From: DATLGB01 sp963740765
GTDB taxonomy: Bacteria > Actinomycetota > Thermoleophilia > Solirubrobacterales > Solirubrobacteraceae
DNA: 64,000 nucleotides
NCBI GenBank assembly: GCA_963740765.1
Contig: CAVUFN010000016.1
Span: forward strand, 434,001-498,000
Direction: 5' to 3'
Shown here: one piece after another, positions 43,412-51,397 of the stretch
Layout of the letters: each line of letters begins with the position of its first letter
Position numbering within the stretch: the first letter of the stretch is position 1
Translations under genes and position numbers: made by a program
Notes under the pieces: model-generated
What the model saw: the letters and a program-made list of their open reading frames with translations, nothing else
Told to the model about the DNA's origin: nothing
The model's database searches: none

Positions 43412-46400
43412 ATGAGCTTCGCGCGCATCGCCTCGACCTTCGCCGGCTTGCTGGCGCTCTGGGCTATCGCGCTGCCCGGCCGGGCTGAGGCCGTCGTCAG
43501 TCCCGCCTGGGAAGGGCTCTCGGTGTCGGGCAACCCGGCCGTCGTCACGGTCCCCGCTCCGGGCGGGCTGGCGGTCAACACCTACACCGGCAGTGTCTTC
43601 ATGCCGCGGCAGATCCTGCCGACGATGCCGGGCCGCGGGCTCCCGATCGACCTGTCGGTCTCCTACAACTCCGTTCGCCAGAACTGGCCGGCGGGCTCGT
43701 ACGGCTTCGGCTGGACGTTCGCCTACCAGATGTGGATCTTCCAGGAGGCCAACGGGAACATCGTCGTGCACTGGGGCGACGGGCGGCTGGATCGCTGGCA
43801 CCCGACGGCCAACGGCCTGGAGCCGTTCAACCGCTCGGTGTTCGTCGAGCTCAAGGAGCCCACGCCCGGCACGTGGGTGCTGCGCACGCCGAAGGGCATC
43901 GAGTACGAGTTCAAGAAGCCCGCCGTGCGCGAGAAGCAGCCGGTACGCACCATCCGCGACCCCAACGGCAACGAGCTGCACGTCGAGTCCGTCGGCCTGC
44001 GACCCATCTCGGTCACCGACGCCAGCGGGCGCGGCATCGCGCTCACCTACAACAACCGCCAGCGCCTGACGCAGCTGACCGATACCTCGACGAGCCCGGC
44101 GCGCACCGCCTCCTTCACCTACACGACGACGGGCGATCAGACGTCGATGACCGACGCCCGCGGCAACCTCTATTCCTACACCTACGACGCCGGGCACCGA
44201 CTGACGCGCGTACAGGATCCGGCCGGCATCACCACGATCGAATACAGCGGCCCGCGCCTGACGGTCGCGCGCATCGTGCGCACCACACTCGGGGGCGAGG
44301 TCCTCGCCGAGCGCGCGTTCAGCTTCCAGGACAAGGTGACGAGCGTGAGCGACGTGGTCGACGGCGCGACGACCGCCACCACCACCTACGCGTACCCCAC
44401 GACGAAGTCCACCGTCGTCACCGATCCGCTCGGCCGCACGAGCTCTGTCGTGTACGACGCGCGCGGCAACCCCACGTCACTGGTCGACGGCAACGGCAAG
44501 CGCTGGACGTGGACGTACGACACGCGCGGGAACATCATCTCCCGCCGGGACCCGCTCGGGCGCACCACCAGCCTGACCTACGACGCCACCTTCAACGTGC
44601 CGCGCACGCAGACGGACGCCACGGGCTTCGTCTCGCGCTACGGCTACGACAACCGAGGCAACCTCACCTCGATCAAGGATCCCGCCGGCGACGAGACGTC
44701 GCTGGTCTACGACGCCCGCGGCCAGGTCAGCGAGCGCTACGACGCGAGGGGCAAGGTGACGAGCTACGAGTACGACGCCTTCGGCAACCTGACCAAGGTC
44801 ACCGACCCGCTCGGTCGCGTGCGCACGTTCGCCTACGACGGCGCGAGTCGGCTCACGAGAGCGACCTCCGTCGCCGGCTCGGTCAGCTACGAGTACAACG
44901 CGCTGAACCGGATCGTCGCCGTCGACGACGGCACGACGCGCAGCACCTTCACCTACGACAGCCTCGGCAACCTCGACGAGGCGGTCGGGCCGAACACGGA
45001 CCTCGACTTCGACTGGGACCCGGCCGGGCGGCTCGTCCAGGTCCAGGACCGGCAACTCTCCAAGACCGTCGGCTACACCTACGACCGGCTCGGTCGTCAG
45101 ACGGCGATGCAGGCCGACGGCCAGACGACCACCTACGCACACGATCTCGCCGGGCGGCTCGTGGGGCTGACGGACGCCACGGGGGACTACGGCTTCGGCT
45201 ACGACCCGGGCGGGCGCCTCACCGAGCTGACCTATCCGAACGGGGCCATGTCGCAGTACGGCTACGACGCCGCTGATCAGCTCATCTCGCTCGTCAGCCG
45301 GCGGGCGGGCGGAGCGGTCCTCGCCTCGTCGAGCTACACGTATGACGCCGCGGGCCGCCGCAAGACGGACACGCGGGCCGGCGGGACGACCTTGAGCTAC
45401 GACTACGACGATGCGGGCCGGCTCGTCAAGGAGCAGAGCGCCGGCGGCGCGGCCCCCTACCTCCGGCGCTACGGCTATGACCCGGTCGGCAATCGCACCT
45501 CGCTGGAGAGCGACGGGCAGCTGACGACGTACGGCTACGACGACGCGAGCGAGCTGGTCGACCAGCACACGGGGGCCGCGACGACGACCTACGACTACGA
45601 CTCGGCGGGCAATCTCGCGACGCGTACCGACGCGTCCGGGGAGACCACGTACGGTTACGACCTCCTCGGCCGCCTCACCGGCGTGACCGCCCCGGGCAGC
45701 GCCGTCACCTACCGCAACGACGCCTTCGGCAACCGCGTCGGCCGGACCGGGGGCGGGACCACGACCTCGATCCTGAGCGACTTCACGGCGCCGCTGCCGG
45801 AGCCGGTCGCCGAGTATGGCGGTGGGCTCACTCGCTACACGTCCGGCACGCCGGCCACCGGCCGCCTTGCGACCGGCTCCGCGACGTTCCTGCTCAATGA
45901 CGCGCAGGCCTCGCCGATCGCGACGCTGGGCAGCGGCGGCACGGTCACCGCGACCTACGACCGCGACGCCCTGGGCGTTCCCGTCGGCACCGCCGACCCG
46001 CTGTCCTTCGCCGGGCACGCCTACGACGCGGCCACCGGCCTGTACGAGGTCGGTGCCCGGGCGTTCGACCCGACCACGGGGCGGTTCAACCAGCCGTCGG
46101 GGAATGGCCACGCGTTCCCCGACGACGCGGGCACGATCCTCCCGAGCCGGCTGACCGGGGCCAAGGGCATGACGAACGTCGGCGGTGGCGGCACGGCCGT
46201 GCTGGACAAGAGCGGCACGGGGCTGCGCCCGCTCAACCTCTTCGGCTCGGCCGAAGGCCTGAGCCCCAGCGACAAGCTTCCCGCGTCCTGGGGCGGCGGC
46301 TCATGGTTCGCGCGCTGGTGGATGGATGATCCCAACCTCGCCCTGACCAGCCGCATCACCGGTACCGCAACCGTCTCCGACATCACCTCGATCTTCTACA

Positions 46401-46462
46401 ACGGCGGGCTCGCCAATTCGTGCGGGACGTTCCCGAAGTACGCCGTCGGGAACATCCCGTAG
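43412..46462 (+). CDS. secreted RHS/YD-repeat protein with variable C-terminal tip
   Basis: A 1016-aa protein with a Sec signal (SFARIASTFAGLLALWAIALPGRAEA). Residues about 40-200 form the N-terminal plug (PGRGLPIDLSVSYNS, SYGFGWTFAYQMW). Residues about 200-850 contain many YD repeats of the GYDxxGNLTS / YDAAGRR type that build a beta-cage. The core ends with the RHS signature YDAATGLYEVGARAFDPTTGRF at about residue 875-890. The last 120 residues (from GNGHAFPDDAG to PKYAVGNIP) are unrelated to the repeats and are the position of polymorphic toxin or binding tips. No immunity-like gene follows, since the next gene is convergent lactate permease. The role could be adhesion or contact-dependent toxicity. 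Confidence 0.88.
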   Translation: MSFARIASTFAGLLALWAIALPGRAEAVVSPAWEGLSVSGNPAVVTVPAPGGLAVNTYTGSVFMPRQILPTMPGRGLPIDLSVSYNSVRQNWPAGSYGFGWTFAYQMWIFQEANGNIVVHWGDGRLDRWHPTANGLEPFNRSVFVELKEPTPGTWVLRTPKGIEYEFKKPAVREKQPVRTIRDPNGNELHVESVGLRPISVTDASGRGIALTYNNRQRLTQLTDTSTSPARTASFTYTTTGDQTSMTDARGNLYSYTYDAGHRLTRVQDPAGITTIEYSGPRLTVARIVRTTLGGEVLAERAFSFQDKVTSVSDVVDGATTATTTYAYPTTKSTVVTDPLGRTSSVVYDARGNPTSLVDGNGKRWTWTYDTRGNIISRRDPLGRTTSLTYDATFNVPRTQTDATGFVSRYGYDNRGNLTSIKDPAGDETSLVYDARGQVSERYDARGKVTSYEYDAFGNLTKVTDPLGRVRTFAYDGASRLTRATSVAGSVSYEYNALNRIVAVDDGTTRSTFTYDSLGNLDEAVGPNTDLDFDWDPAGRLVQVQDRQLSKTVGYTYDRLGRQTAMQADGQTTTYAHDLAGRLVGLTDATGDYGFGYDPGGRLTELTYPNGAMSQYGYDAADQLISLVSRRAGGAVLASSSYTYDAAGRRKTDTRAGGTTLSYDYDDAGRLVKEQSAGGAAPYLRRYGYDPVGNRTSLESDGQLTTYGYDDASELVDQHTGAATTTYDYDSAGNLATRTDASGETTYGYDLLGRLTGVTAPGSAVTYRNDAFGNRVGRTGGGTTTSILSDFTAPLPEPVAEYGGGLTRYTSGTPATGRLATGSATFLLNDAQASPIATLGSGGTVTATYDRDALGVPVGTADPLSFAGHAYDAATGLYEVGARAFDPTTGRFNQPSGNGHAFPDDAGTILPSRLTGAKGMTNVGGGGTAVLDKSGTGLRPLNLFGSAEGLSPSDKLPASWGGGSWFARWWMDDPNLALTSRITGTATVSDITSIFYNGGLANSCGTFPKYAVGNIP

Positions 46463-46465
46463 GGA

Positions 46466-48076
46466 TCAGGGCACCATCCAGCCGAGGATGTCGGTGGACT
46501 GCAGGTAGACCAGCCCGGCCATCACCAGCACCAGGCCGACGCTCCAGCCGATCACCTTGCGGAACAGGTCGCCCTCGCGGCCGGCCAGACCGACCGCGGC
46601 GGCACCGATCGCCAGGTTCTGCGGCGAGACCATCTTGGCGAGCACGCCGCCCGAGCTGTTGGCCGCCGCGAGCAGCGTCGGCGACAGGTCGGCGTTCTCC
46701 GCCGCGGCCACCTGCAGCGCGCCGAACAGCGAGTTGGTGGACGTGTCCGAGCCGGTCACCGCCGTCCCGAACCAGCCGATGATCGGCGACAGGAAGGCGA
46801 AGAATCCGCCGGCGCCGGCGGCCCAGGTCCCGAGCGTGACGGTCTGACCGGAGAAGTTCATGACGTACGCGAGTGCAAGCACGGCGCAGACGGTCACGAT
46901 CGCCGAGCCGAGCTTCTTCAGCGTCTCGCCGTAGATGCCGACGACCTGCGCCGGCCTGACCCGCAGGACCGCCGCGACGATCAGCCCGCACACGAACAGC
47001 TGTGAGCCGGCGGCGGTGAGGAAGTTGAGCTTGTAGGTCAGGCTCGACAACTGCTCACCGTCCGGGTTGCGGACGTCCAGGCCCGGCCACAGGAACTCCT
47101 GCGTCGCCTTGTCCAACTGCGACAGCACCCCGCTGAGGCTGCAGATGCCGAGGACGATGATGATGATGATGTACGGGGAGAAGGCCACGAGCGTCTCGCG
47201 GGCCGCCGGCGGAGGCCCGGGGTCCTCCTCGATCTTCTCGACGCCTTCCACGCTGTCGATCTCCGCCGGGGACCAGACCCGGATCAGCACGAGCAGCGCG
47301 CCCGCCGAGGCGAGCGCGGCGAGGATGTCCGTCAGCTCCGCGGAGATGTAGTTGGACGAGGTGAACTGCACGACGGCGAAGACGAAGCCGGCGACGAGCG
47401 CAGCCGGCCAGGACTGCTTGAGGCCGCGGCGCCCGTCGATCATGAAGATGAGCACGAACGGGATGACGAGCGCGAGCAGCGGCGTCTGGCGGCCGACCAT
47501 CGCCGAGAGGTCGTCCTTGGGCAGCCCGGTCACTTCGGCCAGGGTCGTGATGGGGATGGCGATGGCGCCGAAGGCCACGGGCGCCGTGTCCGCCACCAGC
47601 GCCACCGCGGCCGCCTTCATGGGGTTGAAGCCGAGGCCGACCAGGATGGCGCCGCAGATCGCCACCGGCGTGCCGAACCCGGCCAGCGCCTCCAGCAGCG
47701 CGCCGAAGCAGAAGGCGATCATGACGACCTGGATGCGCTGATCGTCCGACACGTTCGAGAACGCTCGCCGCAGCGACTTGAAGTGCCCCGTCGCCTCCGT
47801 CATGTTGAAGATCCACAGGGCGTTGATGACGATCCACATGATCGGGAAGAAGCCGAACACCGCGCCCTCCAGGGCGGTGTTCGCGCCTTGCCCGACCGGC
47901 ATCCCGTAGACGGCCAGCGCGACCACCAGGGCGACGCCGAGCGAGACCAGCGCCGCCCACTGCGCCTTCATGCGCACGACGCCGAGCAGCACGAACAACG
48001 ACAGCAGCGGCAGCACGGCGAACAGCGACGTGAGCCCCAGTGAGTCCCCTACCGGATCCAGCACCTGCTTGTACAT
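46466..48076 (-). CDS. lctP: L-lactate permease (LctP/LldP family)
   Basis: A 536-aa protein with about 13 transmembrane segments. Family landmarks are IMWIVINALWIFNMTEATGHF, AFCFGALLEALAGFGTPVAI, LGFNPMKAAAVALVADTAPVAFGAIAIPI, PIIGWFGTAVTGSDTSTNSLFGALQ and LLAAANSSGGVLAKMVSPQNL. The GxGTP and GSDTSTN motifs are diagnostic of lactate permeases. It imports L/D-lactate or glycolate with protons. GGGGAACGG precedes the ATG. No lactate dehydrogenase or lldR regulator lies beside it. It is convergent with the RHS gene, 3 nt between stops. Confidence 0.95.
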   Translation of the reverse strand: MYKQVLDPVGDSLGLTSLFAVLPLLSLFVLLGVVRMKAQWAALVSLGVALVVALAVYGMPVGQGANTALEGAVFGFFPIMWIVINALWIFNMTEATGHFKSLRRAFSNVSDDQRIQVVMIAFCFGALLEALAGFGTPVAICGAILVGLGFNPMKAAAVALVADTAPVAFGAIAIPITTLAEVTGLPKDDLSAMVGRQTPLLALVIPFVLIFMIDGRRGLKQSWPAALVAGFVFAVVQFTSSNYISAELTDILAALASAGALLVLIRVWSPAEIDSVEGVEKIEEDPGPPPAARETLVAFSPYIIIIIVLGICSLSGVLSQLDKATQEFLWPGLDVRNPDGEQLSSLTYKLNFLTAAGSQLFVCGLIVAAVLRVRPAQVVGIYGETLKKLGSAIVTVCAVLALAYVMNFSGQTVTLGTWAAGAGGFFAFLSPIIGWFGTAVTGSDTSTNSLFGALQVAAAENADLSPTLLAAANSSGGVLAKMVSPQNLAIGAAAVGLAGREGDLFRKVIGWSVGLVLVMAGLVYLQSTDILGWMVP

Positions 48077-48092
48077 CCGTTCCCCTCCTCCC

Positions 48093-48114
48093 CTGGCGCG
48101 CGGCTGCGCGCCAG
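48093..48114 (-). promoter_or_regulatory. hairpin in the lactate permease leader
   Basis: CTGGCGCG and CGCGCCAG pair across 6 nt, 17 bp upstream of the permease start. It may be a leader structure or the end of the upstream cysteine hydrolase transcript, which also runs on the minus strand. Confidence 0.4.
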
Positions 48115-48213
48115 GACCGGCCGTACCCGGCCGTCCGCCTCGATACGCGGGAGGTCGTCAGTGCCGATCGCAGCGCGCCTAGGGCGAATGCGGCCCGGGT
48201 GGAAGGGCGGCGC

Positions 48214-48768
48214 CTACTCCTTCCGCCCGAGCACTGAGCGCGTGCTGACCACCGTGGCGAACTCGCCGTGCAGGTTGGTGGCGGTCACGCGCATGAGCTC
48301 GTCCGCGGACACGATGCCGCCCCACGGGTCGGGCCGGTCGAAGCTGTGCGTCGCGTCGAGGACGAAGCGCACGTCGTAGCCGAGGTTGCCGCCGACTCGG
48401 GCGGTCGTCTCGCAGCAGTGGTTGGTGGTGATGCCGCAGATGTGGACGGTGTCGATCCCCTCGCCGTCGAGCCAGTCGGCCAGGGACGGCTCGCCGTGGA
48501 AGGACGAGTTGACCGCCTTCGTCACGAGCAGGTCCGGCGTCCCGGTGATCACGTCCTTGAACGCGTGCCCGGGCGTGCCGGGCGCGAGCGTCGAGCCCGG
48601 CTCCTCGGAGGCGTGGCGGACGAAGACGACGGGCCAGGACCGCTCGCGCCAGTGGGCGATCAGGGCAGCGATGTTGGCCTCGCAGTCAGGGTTGTTGCGC
48701 TCGCCCCAGACGGCGTCGTCGAACGCGCGCTGGACGTCGACCACTATCAGTGCAGGTCCTGTGACCAT
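48214..48768 (-). CDS. isochorismatase-like cysteine hydrolase
   Basis: A 184-aa protein from ATG 48768. Catalytic triad positions of the family are all present: Asp in LIVVDVQRAF (about 10), Lys in LLVTKAVNSSF (about 83) and Cys in CGITTNHCCETTAR (about 117). GTPGHAFKD and RFVLDATHSFDR complete the fold. Members include nicotinamidases, N-carbamoylsarcosine amidases and isochorismatases; GITTNHCCETTAR is common in the broad cysteine hydrolase group, so the substrate is open. The start codon overlaps that of the divergent MFS gene (48767), leaving no room for a separate leader. Confidence 0.9.
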   Translation of the reverse strand: MVTGPALIVVDVQRAFDDAVWGERNNPDCEANIAALIAHWRERSWPVVFVRHASEEPGSTLAPGTPGHAFKDVITGTPDLLVTKAVNSSFHGEPSLADWLDGEGIDTVHICGITTNHCCETTARVGGNLGYDVRFVLDATHSFDRPDPWGGIVSADELMRVTATNLHGEFATVVSTRSVLGRKE

Positions 48769-50101
48769 GCCGACATCATCGCCGATCGTCACGCCGCGCC
48801 GCGCCTGGATCGTCTGGGGCATCGGCCTGCTGGCCTACGTGGTCGCCGTCTTCCAGCGGGCGTCGCTCGGCGTCGCGAGCGTGGAAGCGCAGCGGCGCTT
48901 CGGCGCGAGCGCCGCCGTTCTGAGCCTGTTCAGCGTGCTCCAGCTGGCGGTCTACGCGGGGCTGCAGATCCCCGTCGGGGTCGTGCTCGACCGCATCGGC
49001 TCGCGGCGCCTGGTCGTCATCGGCGGCGTCGTCATGGCGGTCGGCCAGATCGTCCTGTCGACCGCGGACGCGGTCGGACTCGCCGTGCTGGGCCGCGTGC
49101 TGGTCGGCGCGGGCGATGCCATGACCTTCATCAGCGTGCTGCGGCTGGTCGCGCTCTGGTTCCCGCCCAGGCGCGCGCCGCTGATGATGCAGCTGACCGG
49201 CATCCTCGGCCAGCTCGGGCAGATCGCGGCGGCCGTCCCGCTCGTCGGGCTGCTGCAGGAGGCGGGCTGGTCAACGTCCTTCCTCGTCGCGGGCTGCGTC
49301 GGGGCCGGCGTGGCGGTCGCGTCGCTGTTGGTGCTGTCCGACCCCGCCGGCACCCCCCGGCCCGACCGGCACGCCAGCGCGCGCGAGGCGCTGGGCGAGT
49401 TGCGGCACGCCTGGCGCGAGCCGGGCACGCGCCTCGGCCTGTGGACGCACTTCGTCACGCAGTTCTCCGGCGTCGTCTTCGCGCTGCTGTGGGGCTACCC
49501 GTTCCTGGTCGAGGGCGAGGGCCGCTCGCCGCGTGAGGCCGGCCTGCTGCTGACCCTGCTCGTCGTGACGGGCATGGGCATCGGCCCGCTGCTCGGCTAC
49601 CTGGCCGGGCGCTGGCCGTTCCGCCGCTCCGTCCCGACCATCGCGATCGTGGCCGGGTCGGCGACCATCTGGACGATCGTGCTGCTGTGGCCGGGCCGGG
49701 TCCCGCTCGCGCTGCTCGTACTGCTCGTGCTCGTTCTCGCCACCAACGGCCCGGGGTCGATGATGGGCTTCGACTACGCCCGCACGGAGAACGACCCGGT
49801 CCGCATCGGCTCCGCCAACGGGATCGTCAACGTCGGCGGCTTCGTCGCCTCCCTGATCACCATCCTGCTCATCGGGCTCGTCCTCTCCGCGCTCGCCGAC
49901 GGCGACCCCGGCCACTACACGCGCGACGACTTCCGCGCCGCGATGTGCGTCCAGTACCCGATCTGGGCGTTCGGCCTGGCGATGGTGATCATCAGCCGGC
50001 GCCGGCTGCGCGCCGCTCGCGGCGTCGAGCTCGACCCGTTCCATCGCGCCGTCGCCCGTGTCGCGCGCGACCGCGGCCGCGGTGCGGGCCGGGGCCGCTG
50101 A
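48767..50101 (+). CDS. MFS transporter
   Basis: A 444-aa protein from ATG 48767 (GTG 48761 adds two residues). Twelve hydrophobic segments; the loop 2-3 motif is VGVVLDRIGSRRLVVIGG (G-x-x-x-D-R-x-G-x-R-R), the major-facilitator signature. FQRASLGVASVEAQRRFG in the first periplasmic loop and LWFPPRRAPLMMQLTGILGQLGQI are typical of the nitrate/sugar-phosphate-like actinobacterial group. No substrate can be inferred. A divergent cysteine hydrolase sharing the start site might act on the transported compound. Confidence 0.9.
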   Translation: MPTSSPIVTPRRAWIVWGIGLLAYVVAVFQRASLGVASVEAQRRFGASAAVLSLFSVLQLAVYAGLQIPVGVVLDRIGSRRLVVIGGVVMAVGQIVLSTADAVGLAVLGRVLVGAGDAMTFISVLRLVALWFPPRRAPLMMQLTGILGQLGQIAAAVPLVGLLQEAGWSTSFLVAGCVGAGVAVASLLVLSDPAGTPRPDRHASAREALGELRHAWREPGTRLGLWTHFVTQFSGVVFALLWGYPFLVEGEGRSPREAGLLLTLLVVTGMGIGPLLGYLAGRWPFRRSVPTIAIVAGSATIWTIVLLWPGRVPLALLVLLVLVLATNGPGSMMGFDYARTENDPVRIGSANGIVNVGGFVASLITILLIGLVLSALADGDPGHYTRDDFRAAMCVQYPIWAFGLAMVIISRRRLRAARGVELDPFHRAVARVARDRGRGAGRGR

Positions 50102-50136
50102 GCTCGGGTCAGACCCGCCGGCGGGACGCCCCGAGC
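50102..50136. terminator. nested bidirectional terminator hairpin
   Basis: GCTCGGG (50102-50108) pairs with CCCGAGC (50130-50136), enclosing a second palindrome CCCGCC/GGCGGG at 50114-50125. It sits between the convergent MFS and diguanylate cyclase genes. Confidence 0.6.
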
Positions 50137-50140
50137 GCGT

Positions 50141-51193
50141 TCACGTCGCCGGCACCGCGAGCCGACGCTCGTCGACCACCGACACGCGGTTGCGGCCGCT
50201 GTCCTTGGCTTCGTAGAGCGCCCGGTCGGCTTCGGCGAGGAGGTCCTCGTAGACGAAGGGACGGTGCTCGGAGCTCGCGACGCCGAACGACATCGTCAGG
50301 TCGACGCCGCCCACCGGGTCGCGTTCGATCGCAGCCCGGAGGTGCTCGGCGATCCTCGTCGTCTGGTCGAGGCTCGCGCCTGGGAGCAGCACGAGGAACT
50401 CCTCGCCGCCCAGGCGATAGGCCAGGTCGAACGCGCGGAGCTCCTTGCGCAGCGTGTACGCGACGTCGACGAGCGCGGCGTCGCCGGTCGCGTGACCGTG
50501 CTCGTCGTTGACGTGCTTGAAGTGGTCGAGGTCGCCGATGATCAGGCCGATCGGCTCCCCGGAGATCTGCGCCTGCGCCGTGAGCTCTCCAACACGCGCC
50601 GCGAGCGCGCGCCGGTTGAGCATCCCGGTCAGGCCGTCGATGACCGCGTCGGTCCGATGATCGATGTCCGAGCGCATGAGCGCGGTCGACAGGCAGGCGA
50701 CGGCGAGCAGCAGCGCCAGCGGCGCGATCAGGAGCTCCGGCTGGTCGGCCACGGAACCGGCGTCGAGCCCGACGGTGACGACCACCATGAGGATGGCCGC
50801 GAGGCTCACGCCGGCGATCACCCCGCGGAGGTTGAAGCGCGCCGACAGCGTCACGACCGGGATCGCGAGCCAGCTGACGTTCGCGCTCTCCGCGCCCCCG
50901 CTGAATCCGACGGCCACGGCGATCAGCAACTCGGAGAACACCCACGCGCCGGCGATCGCGTACTCAGGACGGAGCACGCGCTGTGCCGCGCGGTCAGCGA
51001 GGACGAACCCCAGCGCAGCGACGCCGCAGACCGCGACAGGCCACCAGCCGATCGAGCTCGCCGAGAGGATGAGCGACATCGCGAGGATGCCCATCGCCAC
51101 GCCCCGGACCGGCTTCAGGCGCACCTCCATGTCGAGCACCCGCTCGCGCATGGCGTCGTCAGGACACAACCACGTTTGCCCTGCTCTCCCCAT
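50141..51193 (-). CDS. membrane-bound diguanylate cyclase
   Basis: A 350-aa protein from ATG 51193; ATG 51151 is also possible and neither has a clear ribosome-binding site. Five or six hydrophobic segments in residues 40-190 (GVAMGILAMSLILSASSIGWW, WLAIPVVTLSARF, GVSLAAILMVVVTVG, LLIAPLALLLAVACLS) form a sensor of unknown type. The GGDEF domain (about 200-345) has DGLTGMLNRRAL, IIGDLDHFKHVND and the active motif YRLGGEEFLVLLPG. An inhibitory RxxD site (RAFD) lies exactly five residues before GGEEF. It should make cyclic di-GMP with product inhibition. It is divergent from the large GGDEF/EAL protein. Confidence 0.92.
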   Translation of the reverse strand: MGRAGQTWLCPDDAMRERVLDMEVRLKPVRGVAMGILAMSLILSASSIGWWPVAVCGVAALGFVLADRAAQRVLRPEYAIAGAWVFSELLIAVAVGFSGGAESANVSWLAIPVVTLSARFNLRGVIAGVSLAAILMVVVTVGLDAGSVADQPELLIAPLALLLAVACLSTALMRSDIDHRTDAVIDGLTGMLNRRALAARVGELTAQAQISGEPIGLIIGDLDHFKHVNDEHGHATGDAALVDVAYTLRKELRAFDLAYRLGGEEFLVLLPGASLDQTTRIAEHLRAAIERDPVGGVDLTMSFGVASSEHRPFVYEDLLAEADRALYEAKDSGRNRVSVVDERRLAVPAT

Positions 51194-51397
51194 ATGGAGT
51201 ACATCGGCAGAACTCGGGTTGGGCGTAAGTCCTGACGTCGTCCCAGGCGTCGGGCGATTCACGGCCGGGCAGCCGGTTGCCGATGCTCAGGGGTGACGTT
51301 CCGCCAGGAGCCCGCATCGGACCGGCAGTCGTGATGTCCCGCGTCATGGACGGCTCGGTTCGTTCGCCGTGTCTGCACAGCGTGCGGGAGCCGCGCG

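Noticed and set aside
43412..46462. RHS gene as a mobile element
   Set aside because: No transposase, H-repeat or flanking repeat is visible and codon bias matches the neighbours; it is treated as a resident surface-protein gene.
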